Assembly: GCA_009760855.2 (NCBI GenBank) | Contig: WPIO01000172.1 | Coordinates: 30,001 to 94,000, forward strand | Direction: 5' to 3' | From: Cristatella mucedo | Taxonomy: Eukaryota > Bryozoa > Phylactolaemata > Cristatellidae | Length of the DNA: 64,000 nucleotides | Shown: positions 46,446-57,639 of the stretch, piece by piece | How positions within the stretch are numbered: the stretch's first letter is position 1 | How the letters are laid out: each line of letters starts with the position of its first letter | Made by a program: the position numbers and the translations under genes | Notes under the pieces: model-generated | What the model saw: only the letters and a program-made list of their open reading frames with translations | Told to the model about the DNA's origin: nothing | The model's database searches: none

Positions 46446-47025
46446 TCCACTTCAAATCAGAGACGGACCACAGTGGTGCACCGGCCCGGCCCGATGACTC
46501 ACCCAACAGCTGTTCACCGGTAGTTTAGCAGAGGAGCAGTACTGGCCTGCATACCATAAAACTACATTACATTCTTGCATTTACCCTCAAAGCCATATTA
46601 CACTTACCTTGTCATAATTGGCTGAGCAACTGCACCAATTTGACAGCAGTTATAGTACACCTAGTTGAAATAATCCCTATGTAATTAGTAACATGCCTCT
46701 CAGCCTGGCGTCAGATGCTGGTAGAGCAGTGAGGTGATCAAAGCATAGGTGATAAACGGGATGTCCAGCCAATAGCCTGGCGCACTCAGCACGTGTGCAA
46801 CTCGAGTTCCAGACAACAATTCAAGTGCCTGGACGTGATCTATTATTTAATCTCAGTGCCGACTAAATTAACTTCTACCTGCACGGTAACCCTTTCCGAA
46901 CGCACTATAAATCGGGTTTTCCGTGCCAAGTTTAGATTTTAAATACAAAAATTTGAAATTGAATAAGACATAAATATCGTGAACCGTACTTCAGAACCAG
47001 GAAAGCTTCATAGCTCAAAGCCGGA
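46446..47025. other. Unannotated stretch
   Basis: No gene or element recognised. Confidence 0.3.
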
Positions 47026-47029
47026 TCAT

Positions 47030-47240
47030 GAAGGGTCACGTGCACGGTCACATGCACGCTGCCACTAACCATACTTGGATGCTGACTATGCTCATGTCAC
47101 CCCTAACCATGTTATTCTTGTTGTTTGTTGAGCATGCTACTAATAACCAGTCGATTCGATCGTGTTTCCTTTGCTACAAATGTAAAGCACCTAGAGACAG
47201 ATTAAGTTCTCTGATGTCGCTTTATCAAGTGTATTACCAT
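47030..47240 (+). mobile_element. LINE 3' UTR and tail
   Basis: CACGCTGCCACTAACCATAC, CATGTCACCCCTAACCATG, a degraded hairpin and a short tail. Confidence 0.8.
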
Positions 47241-47724
47241 AATTGTTATGTGGAGGAGGAGGAGGAGGACAGCCCAGTACGAAATCTGCCAATTCCTGTC
47301 CAAAATGGTTTTCAGCTGAATGTTCATTGCAACAAAACTGCCTACTGTCAGCTATGTAATATTTCAAAGTATTGGCGAACTTGAAACCAGTAATAATGCC
47401 ATAATAAAACAATATTATGACCATCATGCGGCACTATAAAATAACTGAATTTCTTTCGACGTACATTAGATGTTTTTGAGTAAATGAATGTCAATTAGAT
47501 AATAATAACCGCACAGTCTCGGAAACTGGAAGCTCACACATGAAGGAGCACATGATGCCAGGAGAAGCAGACTCTTCTTTCCGACACGAACGTTTACGTC
47601 TTCACTCTCTCTGGCTGGCTACCTCTAGCCTACCTATTGGAGCTACCCCCCCACCAGGGCAGGCTTCTTACCACCCGCGTATTTGACTCTAAGCGTTACG
47701 CTGTATCTCATGCGAATCGTGATT
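47241..47724. other. Unannotated stretch
   Basis: A short (GGA)n run at 47252-47269; otherwise nothing supportable. Confidence 0.3.
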
Positions 47725-47853
47725 CGCCGAGCTGGTTTGATCCAGCGGCTAGGTGCTCGCCCAACCAAGGTCTGACTGAGGTCGTGGGCTTGAGCTCCGA
47801 GGCATACGTGAAGCACCTGAATAGAGATTAAGTTCTCTTGAGCGCTATGCAAA

Positions 47854-47862
<9 letters not shown>
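47725..47862 (+). mobile_element. SINE family 1
   Basis: The head GCCGAGCTGGTTTGATCCAG carries the A-box. The B-box region is GTGGGCTTGAGCTCC. The tail is CACCTGAATAGAGATTAAG then TTCTCTTGAGCGCTATGC, ending in an expanded (AT)n. Confidence 0.85.
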
Positions 47863-47894
<32 letters not shown>

Positions 47895-47944
47895 GCGTAT
47901 CCATTATATTATATTATGATATATTATTTTATATTAAATATAAT

Positions 47945-47978
<34 letters not shown>
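47857..47978. repeat. (AT)n microsatellites
   Basis: Two AT runs (47857-47889 and about 47948-47978) flank an AT-rich TATTATATT segment. They apparently grew from the SINE tail. Confidence 0.9.
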
Positions 47979-48175
47979 CCTTTGGAGACCGGGCCTCTAG
48001 TTTGTATGCTACCAAAGCCTGAAATTCAGTCCCGACTGACGTTACTGCAGCTCCTGACCTGGTGCCATTTTAAAGGACGCTTGAAAAGTGCCTAATTATT
48101 TCAGCATTTTGTGGGCCTTGCGATTTTTCTTTTGTGTGCCTATGCGCGCTGATACCGTGCCAAAAACCATATCTA
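47978..48175 (+). mobile_element. LINE C-terminal and 3' UTR fragment
   Basis: It begins CCTTTGGAGACCGGGCCTC (C-terminal coding region) and continues to TATGCGCGCTGATACCGTG. Confidence 0.75.
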
Positions 48176-48224
48176 CATTTGGACGCAGTGCCTGCCGCCT
48201 CTTACTTTGTTATGCACGAAGACA

Positions 48225-48900
48225 AGGGGTTTGCCTGCTCTCCGCTCATCCGTTCGCGCGTTAGCACGTCAGCTTCGTTTGCCGTCAAGCGTCGCTCGGC
48301 AAATGTCGCCGGCAGGCGAGCGTCGAGTGCCGCGCGCCGCCGATCGAAGGGTAACAGCCGCCGGTAGAAATTCAAGGCGCTTCGTCGGCCCTCCTCCGTC
48401 CGGCCGGGCTGCTCAGTCGGCGTGGGGGGCGGGCGGAGGGGGAGGGGTGGACGGAGGGGAGGGGCGGGCGGAGGGGAAGGGACGAGCGTCTGCGAGGGAG
48501 CGAGGGCTGCAGCACCGGCGCAGGCACGTCTGGGCACGTCGCTGCACTGTAGCCACTCATGCTTTCCTTCGCCGACGCGCTACGCGTCCTCTCAAATGTT
48601 GCCCGAATCGCGTCTCGCACGAAGCGCCGAGTGACGTCGCACTCGCCGAGCGCGCGCGAGCGCTAGACTGGCCGGGAGGGCGTGTGCTCGCGGTCTCGCG
48701 TCATTCGTTTCGTGCATGCGTAGCGTGGTGCATGGTGGCACGGTGGAACCAGGCCAACGCTGCAGCGCCGCGCGGAGCACATCTTTAGTACCTCGTGACC
48801 TGCTTGCGCCGTCTCTCTCGTAGCCGCGCGACCGTCGGTCCAGCGCTTCAAGTGCTTGCTAGTCCAGTCCAGTCAAAGTCCAGTGCTTGCTTCTCGAATC
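48225..48900. promoter_or_regulatory. CpG-rich island with G-run cluster
   Basis: The stretch is very rich in G, C and CpG. 48425-48485 has many G runs (GGGGGGCGGGCGGAGGGGGA and on) able to form G-quadruplexes. Open frames on both strands reflect composition. It could be the promoter of a gene whose exons I cannot identify. Confidence 0.4.
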
Positions 48901-49117
48901 GCTTCGCGAGCAAGAACCGAGCCAACTCTACGCTTCTGCGATACGAGCTTTCATGAAAAAGAAATTCTTGTGCATTCCAGCGGTTAGTACATAGCGCCCT
49001 AGTAGGTCGGGTGTATCGCAGGGAGTCGCCGGTTCCCAAACCTCCTCGTTTAATACGTGTGGTGTGCGGTTTGGCTTCTTCAAACGTTGCGAAACTGCGG
49101 CACCAGTTTCAGCATTT
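48901..49117. other. Unannotated flank of the CpG-rich island
   Basis: GTACATAGCGCCC near 48990 and the following sequence give no recognisable feature. Confidence 0.25.
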
Positions 49118-49288
49118 TATGGGCTGCGATGGCACACTGGGTAAAGCGGATGCTTTTAGGAACCTCGGGAACGAAGTCGTAGATTCGAATCCTGCGGTGG
49201 GCGATACTTTGTCGGCGCTGCAAGCGGTGGCGATAGGTGTAAAGGCTCTTCTATAGCTATACAAAAGAGGCTCTTGAATCAGCTAATA
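49118..49288 (+). mobile_element. SINE family 2, full length
   Basis: GCGATGGCACACTGGGTAAA is the A-box side and GTAGATTCGAATCCTGCGG the B-box side. The GGCGATACTTTGTCGGC body and GCTATACAAAAGAGGCTC end follow. Confidence 0.85.
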
Positions 49289-50159
49289 TAACCTTCAGCA
49301 ACAAGGTGGCAAGGATACTGGGTTACCACTAAGAGCTGCTGGAGGCCTGACGTTATGCAAATGGAGTCAGAATGTTCAGATTTAGAGTTATGTTCACTTT
49401 AGCGGAGTGAAAATGCGCCCCCCAATCAAATCTTCACTTCTAAGAAATGTGCCGCTTTATTTTTCTATATCCTCAACCTTATGGCCATGTCGTGCAAAAC
49501 TTTCAGTAACCTAGTCTTCCCGACGTGATGAAATCGGAAAGTTTAGTAATGGACAATGTGCGTCACAATCGGACGGCCACGTGACAGCCCACTGCAGTTG
49601 TTAGCATCCCGGGCAGATATCGAAATGATCGAGCTGTCAGTTCCATGCAAGTCCGGCGATTAAAAAAACCCACTAATGCCACCCCCAGACACGGTCGTAT
49701 AAAAAACTCAGCGTGGGGATTTGCTGCAAGACCGCCGCCCAGGCGATGCTTGTTTTAAATAGGTGCTAAGTGAAAGCTCACGATAGAGACTAGATAAATA
49801 GGACGGACATAGATAGTAGGGGCCGTAACGGGAATAGGCTAGCACCCGTGAACATGGCTACAAATAAACGGTAGAAAACATCACAGTACAATGCAATAGG
49901 ACGAGAGTATAATCTGCATGCTCGGTTTGATGCACTGTTTCCAATCAACTGGAATCTAGTGAATTATTTATACAGCACTCGTACAACGTCTAGCCTCCAA
50001 TTTAATCTTCCCAAGTGACCATCGTGTAACCGCGAAGACAAGCTCGTCCCCCGGCTCTCTACCGGTGGACTGTGTGATGCAGTGCTGCGATGCAGTTAAA
50101 ACAAAGGCGGCCACAAATGGGTGCCGAAAGCAACAGTTTATTGTGGGCCTGTTCGTGAT
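49289..50159. other. Unannotated stretch
   Basis: No gene or element recognised. A TGTAATGTAATGTAATG short repeat is at 50158-50175. Confidence 0.3.
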
Positions 50160-50985
50160 GTAATGTAATGTAATGTATCTTCGTCAGTAACTCCACAAAG
50201 TCATAAAGACCATGTGGGTGTTATGCAGGAGAGTTTTGTATAGCACAATCACAGCCTAAGCGGCTTTCGGTATGCATTCGGTAGCCAACAGACTTCGTCT
50301 CACGCAACAAAGAGAAAAAATGCTAGCTGATTAAACAGCCTCTTTTTGTATAGCGACAGAAGAGCCTTTACGGCTATCACCACCGCTCGCAGTGGCGATA
50401 AAGGATCGCCCACCACAGGAATCAAACCCACGACCTCGGGACCAAGGTCGTGAAAGCAACCGCCTTACCTAGTGTGCCATCACGGCTCACCGAAGTGGGA
50501 AGCATAGCAGAGTTAGGAGAGCAGTTGAGGTAGTGAGTAGCATGGAAGTAGCAGTTCAGGACCGCTGAAAAAGATGTGCCATAGTCGGCAGTTGGAGAGT
50601 AGATGTCGTTGCGCAAGAATTGTGGAAGCGAGTTCCACAGTCTAGGAGCTGCAGAGCTAAAGCTTCTGTCGCCAACTGTCTTTAAGCGAAGGAATGGGAC
50701 AGCTTATTTATTGTCCACACAAGACCTGAGGGCGCGAATAGGCTGAACCTGATGCAGCAGCTCAGCTAGGTACGAAGGAGCCAAGCCGCGGCGGGCCTTG
50801 TGGGTCAGCGTAAGAACTTTGCTCTGTATCCTTTGCTCAACCGGCAACCAGTCTAGCTCTTTCAGCAAAGGAGACACGTGCTCAAACCGCTGGGACTTGA
50901 AGACCAGCCTTGCAGCCATATTCATAGTCCGCTGTAGTGGCATAATAGCTTTCTTTGGTAGCCCAGCCAAAAGGGAATTACGTAG
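50160..50985 (-). mobile_element. LINE family 2, 3' part with nested SINE
   Basis: The minus-strand frame 50970-50704 encodes a reverse transcriptase C-terminal region (PLQRTMNMAARLVF, LLKELDWLPVEQRI, then GLAPSYLAELL). A VGDRSFSSAAPRLWNSLP-like stretch follows in the next sequence. This resembles CR1/L2-type proteins but is clearly distinct from the main family. The 3' UTR is split by a SINE at 50317-50491, and its end (GCTATACAAAACTCTCCTGC) is shared with 24640-24910 and 16868-16985. Confidence 0.8.
50317..50491 (-). mobile_element. SINE family 2 nested in LINE family 2
   Basis: The minus strand runs from CGGTGAGCCGTGATGGCACA through the B-box GGGTTTGATTCC to AGGCTGTTTAATCAGCTAGC. The same LINE region at 24738 lacks it, giving the empty site. 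Confidence 0.9.
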
Positions 50986-51008
50986 CGGTTACGCGCCGGC
51001 GCAAGCGC

Positions 51009-51245
51009 TTTACGCGGCGCCCACCGGACCAACGGGGTTAACTGCGCGAACTCCCGAAGTCCGAGTATAACCAACTACCCTGTGCGTTTACGCGGCGCGT
51101 ATCGGTCCGACGGAGTTAACTGCACGAATTCCCGAAGCCCGACTATAATAACTACCCTACGCGTTTACGCGGCGTGTACCGGACCGACGGAGTTAACTGG
51201 GCGAACTCCAGAAGTCTGAGTTTAACTAACTACCCTATGCGCACG
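51009..51245 (+). repeat. 77/78-bp tandem repeat, three units
   Basis: Units start with TACGCGGCG at 51011, 51089 and 51166. Each contains an ACCGGACC- or TCGGTCCG-like segment, GAGTTAACTG, GAACTCC or GAATTCC and ACTACCCT. Units are similar but not identical and GC-rich. Confidence 0.85.
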
Positions 51246-51407
51246 TCGCTACAGCACCCCAAAATACGAGCGGCTAACTGAGTAGCCGGCAGAACACAAC
51301 TGCTCAGTCTAAGTTGCCCTTAGCTGAGACTCTCGTGCTCTTGAAGAGTAGCCTCGCATCGACTAAGGAAGCTGTCACCCTGAGCTCTGCCAGTCATCCC
51401 GTTAAGT

Positions 51408-51594
<187 letters not shown>

Positions 51595-51659
51595 CCTTGG
51601 GCGTAGCTGTTATTGTTTTTGTCGGACCCTAGCTCTCGGTGTCCGTCATAGGCCTAATT

Positions 51660-51980
51660 CTTCTTGGCTAGTCCTCGGCTAGCCATTGGCCAGCCATTGG
51701 CTAGCTCTTGGCTAGCCCTTGGCCAGTCCTTAGCCAGCCCTTGGCAAGTCCTTAGCCAGCCCTTGGCCAGTCCTCGGCTAGTCCTTAGGCTATTCCTAGG
51801 CCAGTCCTAGGCCAGTCCTAGGCCATCCTAGGCCAGTCCTAGGCCAGTCCTAGGCCAGTCCTAGGCCAGTCCTAGGCCAGTCCTAGGCCAGTCCTAGGCC
51901 AGTCCTAGGCCAGTCCTAGACCAGTCCTAGGCCAGTCCTAGGCCAGTCCTAGGCCAGTCCTAGGCCAGTCCTAGGCTACG
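51660..51980 (+). repeat. 11-bp minisatellite (CCTAGGCCAGT)
   Basis: From about 51787 to 51975 the unit CCTAGGCCAGT repeats about 17 times with almost no change. To its left (51660-51787) units are degenerate (TTGGCTAGCCC, TTGGCCAGTCC), so homogeneity increases left to right. Confidence 0.95.
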
Positions 51981-52099
51981 GTTGCTCTAGGTGCCCTAGT
52001 CAGACCCACTAAGGCAAGGGCTAATATCGTGGCTAGCCTGAGAGCTGCTCCGTTGCAATCGTATGCCTTACGTTCCGAATATCATATTATTATTATCGT

Positions 52100-52395
52100 G
52101 TCTTTAGTTACACAAGTATAGCCAGTCTGTGAAAAAGCACGCTATGATCGGCTTGATTTACCACGCCAGATTTTTTGGCAATCTGCTCTTGCTCACACAC
52201 AAATAGTGGTTTAGCGACTGGTCCTGACGTTGAAGGATTTTCTGGAGTTCTTGAAGGCACAGGCCTACATTCCATACATACCGTAACTTTAATTTTAATT
52301 GTAATACGAGGATGAACAATTGATTCAGACAACCTAGCGTGCGCTGTATCATTTTTAATATCACGATCAACTTTCAATGAATATATTTGAAAAGG
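52100..52395 (+). repeat. Unclassified repeat shared with 17260-17515
   Basis: It contains the same ordered words as the first copy (AACTTTAATTTTAATTGTAATA, CAGACAACCTAGC, CGATCAACTTT). Confidence 0.6.
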
Positions 52396-52770
52396 AAATG
52401 CGACAGAGTGCAGCCACGATTGTCGAAGCTCGAAGCGGTGGGGGACGATTGTAAAGGTAATTGGCAAGGAAGAAAAACTCTCGCCTTTGCGCTCTATTGC
52501 TGAAGTCATCATCCAACTTGTCCGACGCAAAGACTCTGCTCCACGCTGCGCTAGCTGCGTGCGACCTAGCGTGCTTAGCGAAAGCCGTCCGCAGAGGGCG
52601 GCCGCTTGCCGAGGAGGCGTCGCCGCCCTGGGCGCGCCTGCTCATGCCCGCGACGGCTGACGGAGGCGGAGGCTCAAGTTTGTAACGGGAGGGTCGAATT
52701 AATCTGGTGAAAGCCACTCAATGGCAGGCTTTATCTCCAGTCGATTCCAGTCGATTTCAGAAGCGATTCC
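52396..52770. other. GC-rich stretch, no recognised gene
   Basis: Short frames on both strands at 52461-52717 (Ala/Arg-rich) reflect CpG-rich composition. No splice-site-bounded exon is convincing. Confidence 0.3.
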
Positions 52771-52774
52771 AGTG

Positions 52775-52940
52775 CAAATGTACTATTGCTGATAAATTTC
52801 CAGCACTGTCTGTTAGAGGCACTCTAAGCACACTAAAGGTAAACTTCTGCTCTCGCTTTCCTCACCGAAAATACCTCGATGTCATACGCTTGTGATATTC
52901 CGTCTTGACTTCTGTAACTCACCGCTCGCTCGTCACTCAA
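52775..52940 (+). repeat. Repeat shared with 54785-54955
   Basis: GGCACTCTAAGCACACTA followed by GGTAAACTTCTGCTCTCGC and CTCACCGAAAATACCTCGAT is nearly identical in both places. It leads into LINE C-terminal sequence, so it may be part of a LINE subfamily. Confidence 0.8.
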
Positions 52941-53690
52941 TAGCAGGCTTTACCTTCAGTCTCACCCAGCGCGAGCAGCAGACGGCTTCCGCTTAGATTG
53001 CCGAAAGAGGCTTCTCGGTGGCACCTGTTAGGCATGCGATTTCTAGCTCTTCCAAAATGTAGCTCGCAGTTAAATAGAAAATTGAAGCGACAGTTTCGTA
53101 CAGCCGCTCGGCAAACACCTGCAAACCTGCAAAAAAAGAAGCAGCCACCTCTACAGCTAGACTCCGCTCTCTAGAAACTGGTCGCTTACCCTCGCCGCCT
53201 CCTCCCGGAAGCTGGCTTTGACTCTGCACGCCGGAGGCCCGCCGCCTCCGCCGTGGCGGCAGCTCCCGAGCGGCTTCGTCTGGACAATAGTATCTGTCCA
53301 CTCTGGAGGAGAGGCTGCGCCCTGAATCAGCGCATCAAAGACCTCTACAGCCGCCAAGCTCATATCTTGTATTAAGTAATTCGTCATTCTACGTTCTTAA
53401 TCGTGGCTAATTCGGCCTCACTGCAGCCCCATGCGTGAGAGACCGATGCTTTGCCTTCTTCTAAAAGTTGTTTTGCCTCAAATGCCTTTGCCCTACCTCT
53501 CAAATATCGAGTCGCATTTCATTGCCCTTGGTGGCACGGTTCGGGATTGGCTCTTTTTTATTCTTCGGTCACTTATTTTGTCACTCCATGTGCCAGATAC
53601 TATTGCTACACCTCTTGAATGCAAGGATTGAGACCAACCAGATGACAAAGTAGGAAATCTTCAGATTGATAGCTCAAGATAAGCTGAAAT
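52941..53690. other. Unannotated, partly GC-rich stretch
   Basis: A minus-strand frame at 52993-53301 is open but unrecognised. I see no element ends. Confidence 0.3.
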
Positions 53691-54695
53691 TAAAGTTTTT
53701 ATCAGAGGACGGACTGCATGTATTGATGACATCCGCACATGGATGGCACCACATTTTCTAAAACTTAACGATGATAAAACTAACTTACTAGTTGTGTGCA
53801 AACCCAGTGTGATTCGGAAAATAGAAAGGCTGAGCCTCAAAATTGGCTCTGCCAGCATCTCCTGTGAAATAAGCTTGAAATACAGGTGTCATGTTCCAAA
53901 GTGACCTCTCGTTAGACCACCATAACAGCTCCACAGCCAAGTCTACCTACTTTCAGCTACGTAACATTGCTGAAACTCGGGCTAGTTTATATAATGATAC
54001 CACGTCTAAGTTTTTCCATGCATTTGTAACATCCCGTCTTGATTTCTGTAACTCACTGCTCACTGGCCTACTGGCATGTGCAATCAGGCGATTACAGCTG
54101 GTGCAAAACTCTGCAGCTAGGCTTGTCTGTCGTGAGCGTCGCAGTTGCCACATCATACCACTTCTCGCCGACCTGCACTGACTACCAGTCAAGCAAAAGA
54201 TCGACTTCAAGGTCTTGTTGCTCACTTTGAGGTAATTTCATTCTTTGGCTCCAGCCTATCTCTCAGATCTACTCCCCCACCAGGCCAAGCATCGCACCAC
54301 CCGCTTTTCGGAATCCAACAGTTTACCAATACCTCGTACCAACCTCAAATCCTTTGGACACCCTGCATTTAGTTCTTACGCTCCCAAAGTCTGGAACGTC
54401 CTCCTGACATGCGTCAGAACATCCCCTGAATTGACAACATTTAAAAAGAACTTAAAAACACCTATTCAGGACAGCAGTAAGTGCATCCCTGTGATTTGTC
54501 CTTCACTTGCCTATGCGTGCTGACACTGTGCATGCTGCCACCAACCATGTAATTAATGTTTATCAAGCATGAAATTACTCACCATTTAATCGCGATTCCC
54601 TTTGCAGCCAATGCAAAGCGCCTAGAAAGAGATTAAATTCTCCGAGGGAGCTTTATCAAGTGAATTATTATTATTATTATTATTATTATTATTTC
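53691..54695 (+). mobile_element. LINE copy, moderately eroded
   Basis: Plus-strand residues ACIDDIRTWMA-like and KLNDDKTNLLV near 53720-53790, then FQSDLSLDHH at 53896 and AIRRLQLVQNSAARLVCRER at 54087-54146. C-terminal pieces, a hairpin at 54610-54660 and an (ATT)n tail follow. It has several frameshifts. Confidence 0.9.
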
Positions 54696-54784
54696 TAAGC
54701 ATAGCAGTGTTCAGTACGTTTTGTTAAGGTTGCACGAGGCGTCAAAGTGTCAATGCCTAGGCTCCTTCCTGCTTAGTGAAACGA

Positions 54785-55590
54785 TTTCACTGCAAACGCT
54801 GCTTTTTGCTGTACATTTCCAGCTCTGTCTTTTAGAGGCACTCTAAGCACACTACAGGTAAACTTCTGCTCTCGCTTTCCTCACCGAAAATACCTCGATA
54901 TTATGCATTTGTGATATCCCGTCTTGACTACTGTAACTCACCGCTCGCTCGTCGACTGGCCTGTGCAACGAGGCGCTTACAGTTACTCTGCAGCTAGGCG
55001 GCTTGCCTGTCGTGAGCAGCCCAGTGGCCATATCGCTCACTTTCTAGCTGACCTGCATTAGCTCCCAGTCAAGCTTGACCTATCGACTTTAAGGTCCAGT
55101 CACTCAATTTTACATTCCTTCGTTCTTTGACTCCAGCCTATCTTTCAGATATATTCCCGCACCTGGTTAAGCGTCGTACCACCGACTTTTCGAAATCAAA
55201 TCGTTTACCTATAACTCGTACATACCTCAAATTCTTTTCAGACTTTTCTTTTAGTTTGCATGCTCCTAAAGCCTCGAACTCACTTCCGACTGGCGTTGTA
55301 ACGTCCCCTGACTTGGCCACACTTTAAAAAGAAGCTAAAATCGCTTCCATTTACCACAGCGTTTAGTGGGTCCATGTCACTCGTTTTTTCGGTGCTTATG
55401 CGTACTGACTCTGTGCATGAAGCCACTAACCATATTTTCTTGCTAAACCTGTACATTTCATTCCTATTTTATTCTTGTCGACATAGTGCATGCTGCCTCT
55501 AACTGTATGAACATGCTTCCTTTAAAGCATTCATGAAATGCCAAAACGAGGTTAGAGTTCTACGATAGCGCAAAATAAAGTTATTATTAT
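54785..55590 (+). mobile_element. Divergent LINE copy
   Basis: It begins with the repeat shared with 52775. It then shows CCCGTCTTGACTACTGTAAC, a TPAYLSDIFPHLVKRRTT stretch (55127-55180), 3' UTR words and a short ATT tail near 55582. Confidence 0.8.
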
Positions 55591-55994
55591 TAAGCGCGTG
55601 GTATTGTTATAAAAATGTATTATCATTACAAAATTATTTTCTATATTATATGTCATCAAATTTAGTTGATATGAATGGCTGGTACAATCGTACTCATAGA
55701 GAAGAATGCAAAAGATGAGCTCTTTGTCGACACCTAACAGACCTAACGCTGTGGCTACATTGCGAGATCTGAATCAGAATTGGTGCAGTTATATCACTTT
55801 AAAGTAATCTTCAAAAGACGATCACTGGCGCCTCTTCTGATAATAAGCTAACATTTACGACAAAGGGCTATTAGCAGAAAAAGTAGCTGAATATCATACT
55901 AGTCTTGCTCTCGGCAGGCTGGAACGATCCTATTGATAATTCCTATCGATAATTGATAATCTAAATAATATAAAATAATATAATATAAAAGATA

Positions 55995-57290
55995 ATTCTT
56001 CGTGGCGACCTGCACTGGCTACCAGTCATGCAACGGATTGGCTTCAAGGTTTTGACGCTCACTTTTAGGTAACTTCATTCTTTGGCTTCAGCCTATCTTT
56101 CAGATCTACTCCCCCACCAGGCCAAGCATCGTACCACCAGCTTTTCGCAATCCAACAGTCTACCAATACCTCGTACAAATCTCAAATCCTTTGGAGACCG
56201 TGCATTTAGTTTGTACCCAGGCTGGGTTCGGTTGGCTGGGACCGGACGGCTATAATGAAGATTAGGGTCACCGGCTAGCCTGCGGTCGGACCTATGGCAT
56301 GTGTGGTGACGTGAGCTCACTGGGGGCTCTTGGGTACGAGAAGTTGGCCGAGTAAGTGTGGTGTTGGAGGCTCCGGCCTCGCCGAGATATGCACCTGGAT
56401 TCGTGCAGGCGTACTCCGGCGATGCTGCCACGCACGCAAGGGAACGAGTACCCAAGGCCCAAGCGGAGCTGGATAGCTCGGTCGTTGTTGACATGTATAT
56501 TCCGAGTTCCCCGTGTAGAGTGTTCGTGACCCACCCCCCCCCGTGTGTTGATGTCTTTCGGTGGAAGCTTACGACTGTGGTAGTTGTCGACTCGGACTAG
56601 CCAAGCAGTTACACAGCCAGCCGGGTTTTGGATGGCGTACGCTCGTACTGTTGGATTCGGTGTCAGTACCACGACTGGACTGCAGAAGCCGACAGACCCC
56701 GACTAACACTTTTGTTCGTGCTTGCTGCGTCGTCTTTCGCCCCCATAGTGTACTGTGTATAGGAACCTGCTTGTAGACTTGTTTAGTTCCCCTGTTTTTG
56801 TTGGCGCATGCGTTATTATAAAGAGGTTTAACCTGACGGCCGCTGGTCTTACCCTAGCTCGGCGGCATGGCTAGCGGCAGCGTGGCCGGAGTATGACGGG
56901 TTTGGCGGGAATTAGCCTCTGACCCTTGCAACTTGGTTACAAGTTCGTATGCTCCTGAAGCCTGGAACTTCCTCCTGACATTCGTCAGAACATCCCTGAC
57001 TTGACAACATTTAAAAAGAACTTAAAACTCACCTATTTAGGACAGCATTTAGTGGGTCCCTGTGATTCGTCCTTTATGTGCTTATGCGTGCTGACACTGT
57101 GCACGATGCCACTAACTACATTTGCATGCTGACCCTGTGCATGTCACCCCTAACCAAGTTACTAATGTTTGTCAAGCAGGCCATTACTCACCAATCAATC
57201 GCTATTCCCTTTGCAGCAAATGTAACTCGCCTAGAAAGAGATTGTTCTCTCTGACGGAGCTTTATCAAATGCATTATTATTATTATATTT
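55995..57290 (+). mobile_element. LINE copy split by a solo LTR
   Basis: The first part covers ACCTGCACTGGCTACCAGTC to GGAGACCGTGCATTTAGTT (to 56211). The second resumes with CGTATGCTCCTGAAGCC at 56946 and continues to the hairpin (57220-57270) and ATT tail. Confidence 0.9.
56212..56941 (+). mobile_element. Solo LTR, family A, short copy (730 bp)
   Basis: It begins TGTACCCAGG, ends CTTGGTTACA, and is flanked by AGTT (56208-56211 and 56942-56945) within LINE sequence. Removing it and one AGTT restores the LINE order. It lacks about 440 bp present in the copy at 28029, including most of the TATA-to-AATAAA part. Confidence 0.92.
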
Positions 57291-57639
57291 AGCAGGCCAT
57301 ATAGTAGACAATTAGGCGTCCACTATTTTTGTCACATAAATCACATTGATTCATTTCAATACAATAAACTCGTTGCAGGATTTTGCTTAGTTATGGAAGC
57401 CTCGGCGTGTCCTCTCAGTCACCCAGCCTATGCACTCTAGCATGTAAATTACTAACGCTCTTCCAAAAAGCACGTACGCCGAAGCACCGAGCAGAACACC
57501 GAGTCTGGCTCATAAGAACGTGCATTTTCGCAACCGCCGGCAGCGCTCCCCAAACACAACTGCTCTCCCCTCGGCCAGAGTACCCTGAACTCCTCTTGAC
57601 TTTCTTCCAGCCACAGATCATGCTCATGGGTTAGATGGA

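Noticed and set aside
48207-48788. 193-codon plus frame and 111-codon minus frame.
   Set aside because: CpG-rich, low-complexity sequence opens frames on both strands; no domain or splice support.
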